A stretch of 64,000 bases of DNA from Falsiroseomonas selenitidurans (lineage in GTDB: Bacteria; Pseudomonadota; Alphaproteobacteria; Acetobacterales; Acetobacteraceae): positions 27,555 to 91,554 of the forward strand of contig NZ_JAAVNE010000020.1 of assembly GCF_012103215.1 (NCBI RefSeq). Direction: 5' to 3'. Positions 20,758 to 29,989 of this stretch are shown here, piece after piece. Both the position numbers and the translations under genes were made by a program. Positions within the stretch are counted from its first letter, which is position 1. The number at the start of each line of letters is the position of its first letter. The notes beneath the pieces are model-generated. The model worked only from the letters and a program-made list of their open reading frames with translations, was not told the origin of the DNA and ran no database searches.

Positions 20758-21669
20758 ATGATGCTGGAGGGCAAGGTGGCGATCGTCACCGGGGCCGGCG
20801 GCGGGATCGGGCGGGAAATCGCCCTCGCCATGGCGCTGGCCGGCGCGAGGGTGGTGGTGAACGACATCGGCGCAAGCCTGACGGGCGAAGGCCCGACCAG
20901 CGCCACGCCCGGCGAGCAGACGGTGGCCATCATCCATCAGCGTGGCGGCCAGGCGGTGGCCAATACCGACAGCGTGGCGGATTGGGCCAGTGCGCAGCGC
21001 ATCGTGGCGCAGGCGATGGATGCCTTCGGCGGCATCGACATCGTGGTGAACAACGCCGGCATTCTACGCGATCAGATCTTCCACAAGATGACGCCCGAGG
21101 AGTGGCTCGCGGTCATCAATGTGCATCTGAACGGCAGCTTCTTCGTCAGCCGCGCCGCCGCCGAGCAGTTCCGCAAGCAGGGCCGTGGTGCCTATGTGCA
21201 CATGACCTCCACATCGGGGCTGATCGGCAATTTCGGCCAGGCCAATTATTCCGCGGCGAAGCTGGGCGTGGCGGCATTGTCAAAATCCATTGCGCTGGAC
21301 ATGCAGCGCTTCGGCGTGCGGTCCAACTGCATCGCACCCTTCGCCTGGTCGCGCATGACCAGCTCCATCCCCTCCTCCACCGAGGCCGAGAAGGCCCGGG
21401 TGGCGCGGCTGCAGCAGATGACGCCGGACAAGAACGCGCCGCTGGCCGTGTTCCTCGCCTCCGGCGCCGCGAAGGACGTGACGGGGCAGATCTTCGCCGC
21501 GCGGCACAACGAGTTGTTCCTGTTCAGCCAGCCGCGGCCGATCCGCAGCACGCATCGCGGCGAGGGCTGGACGCCGGAAGCCATTGCCGAGACCGCCCTG
21601 CCCGCGCTGCGCAGTCACTTCCTGCCGCTCGATCGCTCCGGCGACGTGTTTTCCTGGGATCCGGTCTGA
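20758..21669 (+). CDS. Short-chain dehydrogenase/reductase, 3-hydroxyacyl-CoA dehydrogenase-like
   Basis: 303 residues; the first ATG at 20758 lies 7 nt after AGGAGG. The TGAGGGIG cofactor loop, NNAG, the catalytic Ser of MTSTSGLIG and the YSAAKLG Tyr/Lys pair show an active classical SDR. Its roughly 50-residue tail beyond the SDR core and the DIGASLTGEGPTS insertion recall the N-terminal part of multifunctional enzyme type 2. It forms an operon with an acyl-CoA dehydrogenase (TGATG overlap) and an acyl-CoA synthetase, suggesting beta-oxidation of a particular acid. Confidence 0.9.
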   Translation: MMLEGKVAIVTGAGGGIGREIALAMALAGARVVVNDIGASLTGEGPTSATPGEQTVAIIHQRGGQAVANTDSVADWASAQRIVAQAMDAFGGIDIVVNNAGILRDQIFHKMTPEEWLAVINVHLNGSFFVSRAAAEQFRKQGRGAYVHMTSTSGLIGNFGQANYSAAKLGVAALSKSIALDMQRFGVRSNCIAPFAWSRMTSSIPSSTEAEKARVARLQQMTPDKNAPLAVFLASGAAKDVTGQIFAARHNELFLFSQPRPIRSTHRGEGWTPEAIAETALPALRSHFLPLDRSGDVFSWDPV

Positions 21670-22820
21670 TGGATTTCTCGCTCTCCGAGGAACAGGTCGC
21701 GTTCCAGGATTCGGTCCGCCGCTTTGCCGAACAGCACCTGGCGAAGGACGCGCTGGCGCGGGCGCATGATGAGCGCTTCCCCTGGGATGTCGCGAAGCTG
21801 ATGGCCGAGAACGGTCTGTTCGGCATCATGGTGCCGGAAGCAGATGGTGGTCAGGGCGGCACGCTGTTCGACGCCATCCTGGCGATGGAACAGATCGCCT
21901 ATGTCTGCCCGCGCAGCGCCGATGTGCTGCAGGCCGGCAATTTCGGTGCCTTCCGTACCTTTGCGGAATACGCCACGCCGGATCAGAAGAAGCGCTTCTT
22001 CGAACCGCTGCTGCGCGGCGAGACCATTGCCGCGGTCGGCATGACGGAGCCGGATGCGGGTTCGGCGCTGACCGACCTCAAGACCACCGCCACCAGGGTG
22101 CAGGGTGGCTATGTGCTGAACGGCGGCAAGGTGTTCACCTCGAACACGGAAGACGCAAATGTCTTCGTCATCTACTGCCGCTTTGCGCCCGGCGTGAACG
22201 GCATCGGCTCGGTCCTGCTGGAACGCGGGATGGAGGGTTTCCGCCTCGGCCAGCCCAGCCGCTACATGAATGGCGAGACCTGGTGCGCGCTGTATTTCGA
22301 CGATGTCTTCGTGCCGGAGGAGAATCTCCTGCTCGGCGAGGGCGGATTCCGCAAGCAGATCTCGGGCTTCAACGTGGAACGCGCCGGCAACACCACCCGC
22401 GCCCTGGCGCTTGGCGAGTATTGCTTCCGCCAGGCCAAGGCGCATGCCGAGCAGAGGAAGCAGTTCGGCCGGCCCTTGATGGAATTCCAGGGCCTGCAAT
22501 GGAAGTTCTCCGAGATGCGCGTCGCGCTCGATAGCGCGCAGCTGCTGCTCTACCGCGCTGCCGTGCGCGCCAAGGGCGGGCTGCCGGACCCGCAGGACGT
22601 TGCACTCGCAAAATACGCCTGCAACCAGGCGGGCTGGATGTGCGCCAATGAATCCATGCAGATCATGGGCGGCACCGGCTACAGCCAGGACCTGCTGATC
22701 GAATACTGCGTGCGCAAGACGCGCGGCTGGATGATCGCGGGCGGCAGCCTGGAAATGATGAAGAACCGCATCGCCGAGGGCATCTTCGGCCGCAGTTTCT
22801 CGCAGAGGCCGCCGAAGTGA
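21669..22820 (+). CDS. Acyl-CoA dehydrogenase
   Basis: 383 residues from the ATG overlapping the SDR stop. It opens with MDFSLSEEQVAFQDSVRRFA; VGMTEPDAGSALTDLKTTAT is the FAD/substrate segment; MGGTGYSQDLLIEYCVRKTR is the C-terminal FAD-binding stretch, with an acidic residue in place for catalysis. It would desaturate an acyl-CoA using an electron-transfer flavoprotein not encoded here. The next gene overlaps by 4 nt. Confidence 0.92.
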   Translation: MDFSLSEEQVAFQDSVRRFAEQHLAKDALARAHDERFPWDVAKLMAENGLFGIMVPEADGGQGGTLFDAILAMEQIAYVCPRSADVLQAGNFGAFRTFAEYATPDQKKRFFEPLLRGETIAAVGMTEPDAGSALTDLKTTATRVQGGYVLNGGKVFTSNTEDANVFVIYCRFAPGVNGIGSVLLERGMEGFRLGQPSRYMNGETWCALYFDDVFVPEENLLLGEGGFRKQISGFNVERAGNTTRALALGEYCFRQAKAHAEQRKQFGRPLMEFQGLQWKFSEMRVALDSAQLLLYRAAVRAKGGLPDPQDVALAKYACNQAGWMCANESMQIMGGTGYSQDLLIEYCVRKTRGWMIAGGSLEMMKNRIAEGIFGRSFSQRPPK

Positions 22821-24859
22821 CGCCGCTGGCGCAGGCGCTTCTCAACCCGCGCCGCATCGCGCTGATCGGCGCCTCCGCCGATGACCAGCGGCTGACGGCG
22901 CGGCCGCAGCGCTATCTGCGCCGTCACGGTTTTGCGGGCGAGTTGTTCCCGGTGAATCCGCGCGCGGCGGAGGTGCTGGGCGAGCGCGCCTTCGGCTCGC
23001 TCGTCGACATCCCGGGCGAGATCGATTTTGCCTACATCCTGCTTGGCACCGACAATGTCGAAGCGCAGGTCGCCGCCTGCGCAGCGCGGAAGATTCCCGT
23101 GGCCTGCGTGCTGGCCGACGGTTTCGCCGAGGCGGGCCCTGAAGGCGCCGCGCTGCAGGCGCGCATACTGGCTGCCGCGCAGGGCAGCGGGATGCGTTTG
23201 CTCGGGCCCAATTCCATGGGCATCGTCAACCTGAATGCTCGCACCGCGCTCACCACCAATGCGGCGCTGGAAGCCGAGAACCTGCCGGCCGGGCGCGTGG
23301 CGCTGGTCTCGCAATCCGGCTCCATGATGGGCGCGCTGCTGTCGCGCGGCGCGGCGCGGGGCCTCGGCTTCTCGCATCTCATCGGCACGGGCAACGAGGC
23401 AGACCTGACGGCGGGGGAGATCGCATCCCTGCTGCTGGAAGATGCGGATGTGGATGTCGTCGCGCTTTTCCTGGAAGCCATCCGCGCGCCGGCCCAACTG
23501 GCGGCGGCGGCAGCCAAGGCGCGGTCGCTGCGCAAACCGATCGTGGCGTTGAAGCTCGGCCGCAGCCCCTTCGGCGCGGAACTGGCGACAAGCCACACCG
23601 GCGCACTGGCCGGCAGCGATGCGGCGGCAGATGCGTTCTTCCGGGCGCATGGGATCCTGCGCGTCTCCATGATGGAATCACTGCTGGAACTGCCGCTGCT
23701 GGTCGCTGGCCGCAGCCCGCCCGCCCGCGCGCATCGCGCCGTCGGCGTGATGACGACGACGGGCGGCGGCGGCGCGCTGGCGGTCGACGCGCTGGGCGTG
23801 CTGGGCATCGAGGCGCGCAAGCCGGATGCGGCAGCCGCGGGCCGGCTGGAAGCGGCGAAGCTGAACGCACATGGCCGGCTGCTGGACATGACGCTGGCCG
23901 GCACGCGGCCGGACCGCATCATGGCGGGGCTGGATGCGTTGCGCGCGGCCGAGGATACGGACCTGGTTCTGGCGGTTGTCGGTTCCTCGGCGCAGTTCCG
24001 CCCGAAGGATGCGGTGGGCGGGATCATTGAGGGCGCCAAGCTTGCCGGCAAGCCGGTGGCCACCTTCCTGGCGCCGCAGGCCGAGGCATCCCTGCGCCTG
24101 CTGGCGGAAGCCGGCATCGCCGCCTTCCGCACGGCCGACACCGCCGCCGACTCCATCGCCGCCTACTGCGCCTGGCGCGCGCCGCGCGAGACAGCGGACA
24201 TTGCTGCGCCCACCATCGCCCTGCCGGCGCGGCCGGACGAGGCCGATGCGCGCGGCGTCTTCGCGGCACTCGGTCTCGATTCACCCTTTGCCGTGATGCA
24301 GGACACACCGCCGGGGGACATGCGCTATCCGGTGGCGTTGAAGATCCTGTCGCCGGACCTGGCGCACAAGACGGAAGTCGGCGGCGTGGCGTTGAACATC
24401 GCCGATGCGGCGGCGCTGCGCGAGGCGGCGGCGGCGATGCGCGCGCGCGTTGCCGCCGCCGCACCACAGGCGAAGCTCACCGGCATGCTGGTTCAGCCCA
24501 TGGCGAAGGGGCTGGCGGAGGCCATTCTCGGCTTCCGGCGGGACCCGGAGGTGGGGCCGGTGGTGCTGCTGGGTGCCGGCGGCGTGCTGTCCGAATTGCA
24601 CCGCGACATCGCGCTGCGGATGGCGCCCGTCGACCTGGAGACGGCGCGGGAGATGATCGCGGAAGTGCGGGCGCTGAAGCCGCTTTCCGGCTGGCGCAAC
24701 CTGCCGCTGGGTGACCTGGAGGCGCTGGCGCGGGCGGTGGTCGCGGCGTCGCGCCTCGCCGGCGTGGCGCAGGTGGCGGAGGCGGAGATCAACCCGCTGA
24801 TCGTCGGCCGGCCCGGCGAGGGCGTGACGGTCGCCGATGCCTGGGTGGTATTGCGGTAA
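22817..24859 (+). CDS. Acetate--CoA ligase (ADP-forming) family protein / acyl-CoA synthetase
   Basis: 680 residues with a GTG start overlapping the acyl-CoA dehydrogenase stop. Domain order: CoA-binding Rossmann (ALIGASADDQRLTARPQRYL), succinyl-CoA-ligase-like domains (SQSGSMMGALLSRGAARGLG, TSHTGALAGSDAAADAF with the phosphohistidine region), then an ATP-grasp domain (YPVALKILSPDLAHKTEVGG near residue 515). All parts of NDP-forming acyl-CoA synthetases are fused, as in the Pat/AcdAB fusions but without a GNAT domain. It probably activates the acid oxidised by the two upstream enzymes. Confidence 0.9.
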   Translation: MTPLAQALLNPRRIALIGASADDQRLTARPQRYLRRHGFAGELFPVNPRAAEVLGERAFGSLVDIPGEIDFAYILLGTDNVEAQVAACAARKIPVACVLADGFAEAGPEGAALQARILAAAQGSGMRLLGPNSMGIVNLNARTALTTNAALEAENLPAGRVALVSQSGSMMGALLSRGAARGLGFSHLIGTGNEADLTAGEIASLLLEDADVDVVALFLEAIRAPAQLAAAAAKARSLRKPIVALKLGRSPFGAELATSHTGALAGSDAAADAFFRAHGILRVSMMESLLELPLLVAGRSPPARAHRAVGVMTTTGGGGALAVDALGVLGIEARKPDAAAAGRLEAAKLNAHGRLLDMTLAGTRPDRIMAGLDALRAAEDTDLVLAVVGSSAQFRPKDAVGGIIEGAKLAGKPVATFLAPQAEASLRLLAEAGIAAFRTADTAADSIAAYCAWRAPRETADIAAPTIALPARPDEADARGVFAALGLDSPFAVMQDTPPGDMRYPVALKILSPDLAHKTEVGGVALNIADAAALREAAAAMRARVAAAAPQAKLTGMLVQPMAKGLAEAILGFRRDPEVGPVVLLGAGGVLSELHRDIALRMAPVDLETAREMIAEVRALKPLSGWRNLPLGDLEALARAVVAASRLAGVAQVAEAEINPLIVGRPGEGVTVADAWVVLR

Positions 24860-24881
24860 ACTGCGTGAGAGGCTGCGGGAC

Positions 24882-25694
24882 ATGGACACCGAGACCCTGA
24901 TCCGCGCCCGCTTCGGCGCGCTGCCCTTCACCCCGCCCGCCGACATCCCCGCCGGCCTGGCGTTGCTGCTGGACCGGCGCGTGACCCGCGCCTACCGGCC
25001 CGACCCGGTGCCGGAGGCGCTGCTGGATTTGGTGCTGGCCGGCGCACAATCGGCGCCCGCCAAGTCCGACCTGCAGCAATTCTCCATCCTGGTGACGCGG
25101 GACGCGGCGAAGATCGCGCAGGTGGCGGATGCGATCGGCACGATGCCCTGGATCAAGCAGGCGCCGGTGCTGCTGCTGTTCTGCGGCGACATCCGCCGCG
25201 GCCGGCAGGTCTGCGCGGCGCAGGGCCGTGCCCACGCCAATGATAGCATCGACACCTTCCTGAACGCTTCCGCCGACGCCGCGCTGGCCATGGGGTTCTG
25301 CATCATGGCGGCAGAGGCGGCGGGGCTCGGCACCTGCCCGATTTCCTATGTCCGCAACAATCTGGCGCTGGTGCAGGGGTTGTTCGGGCTGCCGGAGGGG
25401 GTGTTCCCGCTGGCCGGGCTGACGCTGGGCTTCCCCGCGAAGCGCAACGAGACCTCGCCACGGCTGCCGCCTTCCGTGGTGGTGCATCGGGAGACCTATG
25501 ACGACAGCGGCCTCGCCGCCGCCCTGCCCGCCTATGATGCGCTGCGCCCGCCGGGCAAGCCGCGCTACCCCGAGGTGCATGGGCCCAAGCCGGAAGGCTG
25601 CACCTGGTCCGAAAATGCGGCACGGCAGCTCTCCGTGCCGGAACGCGCGAATTTCCGCGCCTGGCTGGCGACGAGGGGCATCAACCTTGGCTGA
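24882..25694 (+). CDS. Nitroreductase family protein
   Basis: 270 residues from the ATG at 24882 (GAGAGG site upstream). The FMN-binding arginine region reads RRVTRAYRPDPVPEALL, APAKSDLQQFSILV forms the flavin/ligand pocket, and LGTCPISYVRNN is the second flavin segment. It would be a flavin-dependent NAD(P)H oxidoreductase; substrate unknown. The C-terminal 60 residues (HGPKPEGCTWSENAARQLSV) are longer than in small NfsB-like enzymes. The Nudix gene overlaps its end. Confidence 0.88.
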   Translation: MDTETLIRARFGALPFTPPADIPAGLALLLDRRVTRAYRPDPVPEALLDLVLAGAQSAPAKSDLQQFSILVTRDAAKIAQVADAIGTMPWIKQAPVLLLFCGDIRRGRQVCAAQGRAHANDSIDTFLNASADAALAMGFCIMAAEAAGLGTCPISYVRNNLALVQGLFGLPEGVFPLAGLTLGFPAKRNETSPRLPPSVVVHRETYDDSGLAAALPAYDALRPPGKPRYPEVHGPKPEGCTWSENAARQLSVPERANFRAWLATRGINLG

Positions 25695-26364
25695 CGCAAC
25701 CGCCGACAACCCCGGCGGCGCCGGCGACCTGGTCCCGGCACCGCGCAAGCGCACGGTGGTGCCACGCCACGCCGCCAGCCTGATCGTCTGGCGACAGGGT
25801 GCGGGCGAGCCCGAGATCCTGATGGGCATGCGCCATGCCAAGCACAAATTCATGCCGAGCATCCTGGTGTTCCCGGGCGGCCGCGTGGACCGCGGCGACC
25901 ACGGCGTGAAGGCGCTGTCCGAGATGAAGCCGGAGACCTTCGGGCTGCTGGCACACCGGGCGAAGCCTTCCCTGGCGCGCGCCTTGGGGGTGGCGGCGGC
26001 GCGGGAATTGTATGAGGAAACCGGGCTGCTGTTGGGGGAGATGAAGGGCACGCGGCTGCTCGCCGACCTCGCACCACTGGACTACCTCTGCCGCGCCGTC
26101 ACGCCGACGACGCGCAGCATGCGCTTTAATGCGCGCTTCCTGATCGCCCCCGCCGAGGCGGTGCGCGGCGAGATCGGCGGGTCGGGCGAGTTGGAAGGGC
26201 TGGCCTGGTATCCGCTGAGCCAGGCGCGGGCGGCGAAGCTGGCGGATATCACCGGCAAGATCCTGACCGAATTTTCGGAATGGCTGGAGGTGCCTGCGGC
26301 AAGGCGGGCAGAACGGCCGCGGATCGTATTTCGCGGGCAGGACAACCGGATGAGCGATGGGTAG
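25687..26364 (+). CDS. Nudix hydrolase
   Basis: About 225 residues from a TTG at 25687 that overlaps the nitroreductase stop by 8 nt; no suitable ATG occurs before residue 40. The fold is recognisable from ILVFPGGRVDRGD and AAARELYEETGLLLGE, which match the Nudix box REx2EExGxL, though the spacing between the leading glycines and RE is longer than in compact members, like the NUDT7/NUDT19 CoA-pyrophosphatase-like group. Substrate could be CoA derivatives or nucleotide sugars. Confidence 0.85.
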   Translation: MADATADNPGGAGDLVPAPRKRTVVPRHAASLIVWRQGAGEPEILMGMRHAKHKFMPSILVFPGGRVDRGDHGVKALSEMKPETFGLLAHRAKPSLARALGVAAARELYEETGLLLGEMKGTRLLADLAPLDYLCRAVTPTTRSMRFNARFLIAPAEAVRGEIGGSGELEGLAWYPLSQARAAKLADITGKILTEFSEWLEVPAARRAERPRIVFRGQDNRMSDG

Positions 26365-26437
26365 ACACCGGATCGTGTTTTGATGGCGCTCTGCTTCGGC
26401 TTTACGTCAAGGTAAACGCCGGGGGCAAGGTGCAACG

Positions 26438-27259
26438 ATGGAACCTCTTGAGGCGTTTGAACCTCTTGCTGCGCAGGACCCAGGGCCGATGATCGTGCGC
26501 GACCCCATCAGCGGGCTTATCGACTACGAATGGATGCCTTTTTTCGGCGATAACGCGGTTTTTGTCGCTTCTGCCACGGATTATGATCTTGCAGGCGAGC
26601 ATCCCTGGGCCGCCTACAGCATCAGGAACGATTTTTATGTCAGCGGTACCGTTGACACCTTTCGGCTTTACGACGTCGACATGTTGATGGATGACGGGAG
26701 TCGTTTCATCCTGAATTTACGGTACCTCAACGATCGGCTCGATTTCCGTCCCGATCTTCCAAGCAGTGTGACCTACACCCATCTCGATCCTCTTGGCCGC
26801 ACCCTTTCGATCGACCATACTAACCTGAAAACCATTGCCGAGTTCGTCTTTGAGGAACAATACGACTTCCGCCAGCAGGGCACCGTCTACGATCCCGCCA
26901 GCGGCCAGGTCGATTATATCTCGACGCTGCATCACGATGGGCGTCGGGAATCCATCGATTACGATGTGAGCACAGGCCAGCGCGATTACCTGTTCACCCA
27001 GTGGGAAGATGGCAGCATGCTGGGCGAGGACTACAACCCGGCCAATGGCGTGCTCGACTACCGGCGATACGTCGGCACGGATGGCAGCAGCCTGGACGAG
27101 GATTACGACAGCCAGGGCCGGCTGAACTATGTCGTGGAGCGCCTGGCGGACGGCCAGATGCGGGTGACGGACTACGACCTGCTGAACGAGCACGCCTGGG
27201 CCAGCTACAGCATCCTTTACGCCGCCGGCGGCCAGATCGTGTCTGTCGCGGTTCTGTAG
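26438..27259 (+). CDS. Unrecognised protein with 24-residue YD-like tandem repeats
   Basis: 273 residues, family not recognised. Residues 151-245 hold four tandem units of 23-24 residues with the pattern YDxxxGxxDY-about 6-DG-about 5-D (units begin at 151, 175, 199 and 223). A closing module DYDLxxEHxWAxYSI occurs twice, at 48-62 and 245-259, so the N-terminal half is a diverged copy of the C-terminal end. There is no signal peptide, no cysteine and a strongly acidic composition. The first half of the gene has lower GC than its neighbours, hinting at transfer. It stands alone between a Nudix gene and a convergent MBL gene. YD/RHS-like or Ca-binding repeats are possible comparisons only. Confidence 0.75.
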   Translation: MEPLEAFEPLAAQDPGPMIVRDPISGLIDYEWMPFFGDNAVFVASATDYDLAGEHPWAAYSIRNDFYVSGTVDTFRLYDVDMLMDDGSRFILNLRYLNDRLDFRPDLPSSVTYTHLDPLGRTLSIDHTNLKTIAEFVFEEQYDFRQQGTVYDPASGQVDYISTLHHDGRRESIDYDVSTGQRDYLFTQWEDGSMLGEDYNPANGVLDYRRYVGTDGSSLDEDYDSQGRLNYVVERLADGQMRVTDYDLLNEHAWASYSILYAAGGQIVSVAVL

Positions 27260-27261
27260 CC

Positions 27262-28134
27262 TCAGCGCGGCTCGAAGCTTTCGCCATCCCGCGCGGCCTG
27301 GCCTTCGGCCACCAGCTTCAGCAGATGCGCCAGCAGGCTGCGCGCCGCCGCCGGCACCAGACGCGGCTCCAGCACCGGGCCATAGACCGGCGGCACCAGG
27401 GCCAGCGCCGTCGCGCGGCGGGCCGCCCGCAGGGCGTCCAGAACCTTCGCCTCCCGCTCCAGCCGATGCGCGGCCAGCGCCGCGACGAAGGGCGCGGGGT
27501 TCGGCAGGGGCGGGCCGTGGCCGGGCAGGTACAGGCTGGCATCCTGTGCCGCCAATTTGGACAGGGAGGCCATGTAGGCCGCCATGTCGCCATCCGGCGG
27601 GCTGACCACGGTGGTGGACCAACTCATCACATGGTCGGCGCTGAACACCACGCCGTCGTCGCGCGCGAAGCACAGGTGGTTGGCGCAGTGGCCGGGCGTG
27701 TGGATCGCGGTCAGGCGGAATTCATCACCCTCCACCACCGCGCCATCGGCCAGCCTCACATCGGGGGTAAAGGAATGGTCGCCGCCCTCCCCGCCCTGGT
27801 CGGGCGGCGTCAGATGCGGGCCGAAGCCATGGCTCCGTGCGCCCGTGGCCGCCTGCAGCGCGGCGACGCCGGGGGAATGGTCGCGATGCGTGTGGCTGAC
27901 CAGGATATGGGTGATGGTCTCGCCTTCCGTGGCGCGCAGGATGGCGGCGAGCTGCGCCGCATCCGCCGGCCCGGGGTCCAGGACCGCCACCCGGCCCTGG
28001 CCGATCAGCCAGGTGTTGGTGCCGCGCCAGGTGAAAGGCCCGGGATTGTCGCACAGGATGCGCCGCACGCCCGGTGCCACCGGCACCGCCTCCCCGGGCT
28101 TCACCGGATCGTCGCGCAGGAAGGGGATGCTCAT
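27262..28134 (-). CDS. MBL-fold metallo-hydrolase (LACTB2/glyoxalase II-like)
   Basis: 290 residues from the ATG at 28134. The zinc motif SHTHRDHSPG (HxHxDH), HTPGHCANHLCF, FSADHVM and the late PGHGPPLPN give a full metal site. The N-terminal NPGPFTWRGTNTWLIG matches the LACTB2-like group. Product likely hydrolyses a thioester, lactone or RNA substrate; not assignable. The stop is 3 nt from the convergent repeat-protein gene, and its start overlaps the EamA gene stop by 4 nt. Confidence 0.88.
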   Translation of the reverse strand: MSIPFLRDDPVKPGEAVPVAPGVRRILCDNPGPFTWRGTNTWLIGQGRVAVLDPGPADAAQLAAILRATEGETITHILVSHTHRDHSPGVAALQAATGARSHGFGPHLTPPDQGGEGGDHSFTPDVRLADGAVVEGDEFRLTAIHTPGHCANHLCFARDDGVVFSADHVMSWSTTVVSPPDGDMAAYMASLSKLAAQDASLYLPGHGPPLPNPAPFVAALAAHRLEREAKVLDALRAARRATALALVPPVYGPVLEPRLVPAAARSLLAHLLKLVAEGQAARDGESFEPR

Positions 28135-29042
28135 CGTCTCGTCCCTCGGCGCACCATCTCCCGGTGCATGATGTAGAGGCTGGCCAGCACGATGGCGGCA
28201 GCGCCTGCCAGCGTCGAGAGGCCGGGCACGTCGCCGAAAACCGCCCAGCCGAACAGCACCGCCCAGAGCAGGGAGGAATAGGAATAGGGCGCGAGGAAGC
28301 TGACCTGCGCGCTGGCCCAGGCTTCCGTCAGCAGCACCTGTGCCAGCCCGCCGATCAGGCCGATGGCGATCAGCAGCGCCAGGTCGAAGGGGCCGGGGGT
28401 GACCCAGACGAAGGGCAGCCAGAACAGGCTGAACAGTGTCATCAGCAGCGACTGCCACAGCACGATGGTGCCGGAGGATTCGGTGTCCGACAGCGTGCGC
28501 ACCAGCATGGTGGTGCCGGCCGAGAACATCCCATGCGCCAGCGCCGCCACCATGCCCCAATGCGCCGCACCGCTGTAGTCGCCGGTGAAGGCCCCCTGCC
28601 CCAGGGCGATGACCAGGATGCCGAGGAAGCCCGCTACCACCGCGCCGCTGCGGTGGATGCCGACCTTCTCCCCCAGCAGCGGGATCGACAGCAGGGTGAC
28701 GAACAGCGGCGTGGTGTTGGTCAGCGCCGTGTGCTCGGCCAGCGGCAGCAGGCCCAGCGCGTAGAAGGAACAGCCCTGCGCCGCGGTGCCGGAGAGCGCC
28801 CGCAGCACATGGCCGGGGAAGCGCTTCGTGCGCAGCGTGCCGGCCAGGTCGCCGCGCAGGCCGATGCGGCGCAGCACGATCAGCATCACCACCGGCAGGG
28901 CAAAGGCGCTGCGGAAGAACATTTGCTCAAGGAAGGAGACGCGGCCGGCCAGCTCCTTCACCAGCACGCCCATGGCGGTGAACAGGGCGCAGGCCGCCAG
29001 CATGAAGATCACGCCGCGCTTCGGGTCGTGGCGAAGCGCCAT
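28131..29042 (-). CDS. EamA/DMT family transporter
   Basis: 303 residues from the ATG at 29042. Ten hydrophobic segments in two five-helix EamA halves, with the family motifs TNTTPLFVTLLSIPLLGEKV and PYSYSSLLWAVLFGWAVFGD. Probable exporter of a metabolite in the inner membrane. It overlaps the neighbouring EamA gene by one base. The two are paralogues likely derived from a tandem duplication and could act together. Confidence 0.88.
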   Translation of the reverse strand: MALRHDPKRGVIFMLAACALFTAMGVLVKELAGRVSFLEQMFFRSAFALPVVMLIVLRRIGLRGDLAGTLRTKRFPGHVLRALSGTAAQGCSFYALGLLPLAEHTALTNTTPLFVTLLSIPLLGEKVGIHRSGAVVAGFLGILVIALGQGAFTGDYSGAAHWGMVAALAHGMFSAGTTMLVRTLSDTESSGTIVLWQSLLMTLFSLFWLPFVWVTPGPFDLALLIAIGLIGGLAQVLLTEAWASAQVSFLAPYSYSSLLWAVLFGWAVFGDVPGLSTLAGAAAIVLASLYIMHREMVRRGTRR

Positions 29043-29989
29043 CAGGCACGCCCCGCCGCGGCGCGATCCTCGCGTCGGCGAACCTGCTCGCGGTGCAGGT
29101 TGTAGAGGCCCGCGGCGATCACCACGCTGGCGCCGGCCAAGGTGTTCCAGGCCGGCACCTCCGCCCAGACCAGGAACCCGAAGACACCGCCCCACAGCAG
29201 CGTGGTGTATTCATAGGGCGCGAGCGCGGAGACCGGCGCGATGGCGAAGGCGCGGGAAAACAGCAGGTGAGCGAAGCCGTTCGCCATGCCCAGGAAGGCC
29301 AAGGACAGCACGATGTCCCAGGCCGGCAGCAGCGGCCCCAGCGGCGGGAAAATCGGCAGCAGAAGAAGGCCCACCGGCACATGCGCGGCCAGCAGCCAGA
29401 AGGCGATGGTCTGCGGCGTATCCGTGGCCGCCAGCACGCGGGTCCAGATCCGCGTCAGACCGAGCGTCGCCGCGCCGGCCAGCAGCATCCCCGCTTCCCA
29501 GCGCCACAACTCGCCGCCCGGCTGCAGGATGATCATCACGCCGGCGAAGCCGACGCAGGTGCTGGTCCAGCGCCGCCAGCCCACCTTCTCCCCCAGCAGG
29601 GGAATGGCCAGGATGGTCATGATGAGCGGCGCGGCGGCGCTGACGGCATAGGAGGCGCCGAGTGGGAAGGCGTTGAACCAGGCCAGGTAGAAGGCCACCG
29701 TCACCACGCAATGCAGGGCGGAGCGCAGCGCCAGCAGCGGCATGCGCACCGGGCGCAGGCCCTGGAAGCGCACCAACAGCGCGATCGCCAGCATGCCGAA
29801 GACGCCGCGCCAGATCATGGCCACCGCGACGCCGACCTCCGGCAGGGCCCATTTCACCGCCGCATCGGCAGCCGAGATCACCGTATAGCCGGTGACGATG
29901 ATGGCAATGCCGCGCAGCGTGTCCTGCGCCAGAAGCGGGCGCAGCCGCGGGCCTTTTCCCGCCGCCACGCCCTGGGGTTGTTCAGGCAA
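29042..29989 (-). CDS. EamA/DMT family transporter, second copy
   Basis: About 315 residues using the TTG at 29989, which overlaps the upstream hydratase stop by 8 nt; an in-frame ATG-type start at 30043 would add 18 residues and overlap by 62 nt. Ten membrane helices; SAAAPLIMTILAIPLLGEKV and PYEYTTLLWGGVFGFLVWAE are the two EamA half motifs. Same family layout as the neighbour at 28131-29042. Substrate unknown. Confidence 0.85.
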   Translation of the reverse strand: MPEQPQGVAAGKGPRLRPLLAQDTLRGIAIIVTGYTVISAADAAVKWALPEVGVAVAMIWRGVFGMLAIALLVRFQGLRPVRMPLLALRSALHCVVTVAFYLAWFNAFPLGASYAVSAAAPLIMTILAIPLLGEKVGWRRWTSTCVGFAGVMIILQPGGELWRWEAGMLLAGAATLGLTRIWTRVLAATDTPQTIAFWLLAAHVPVGLLLLPIFPPLGPLLPAWDIVLSLAFLGMANGFAHLLFSRAFAIAPVSALAPYEYTTLLWGGVFGFLVWAEVPAWNTLAGASVVIAAGLYNLHREQVRRREDRAAAGRA

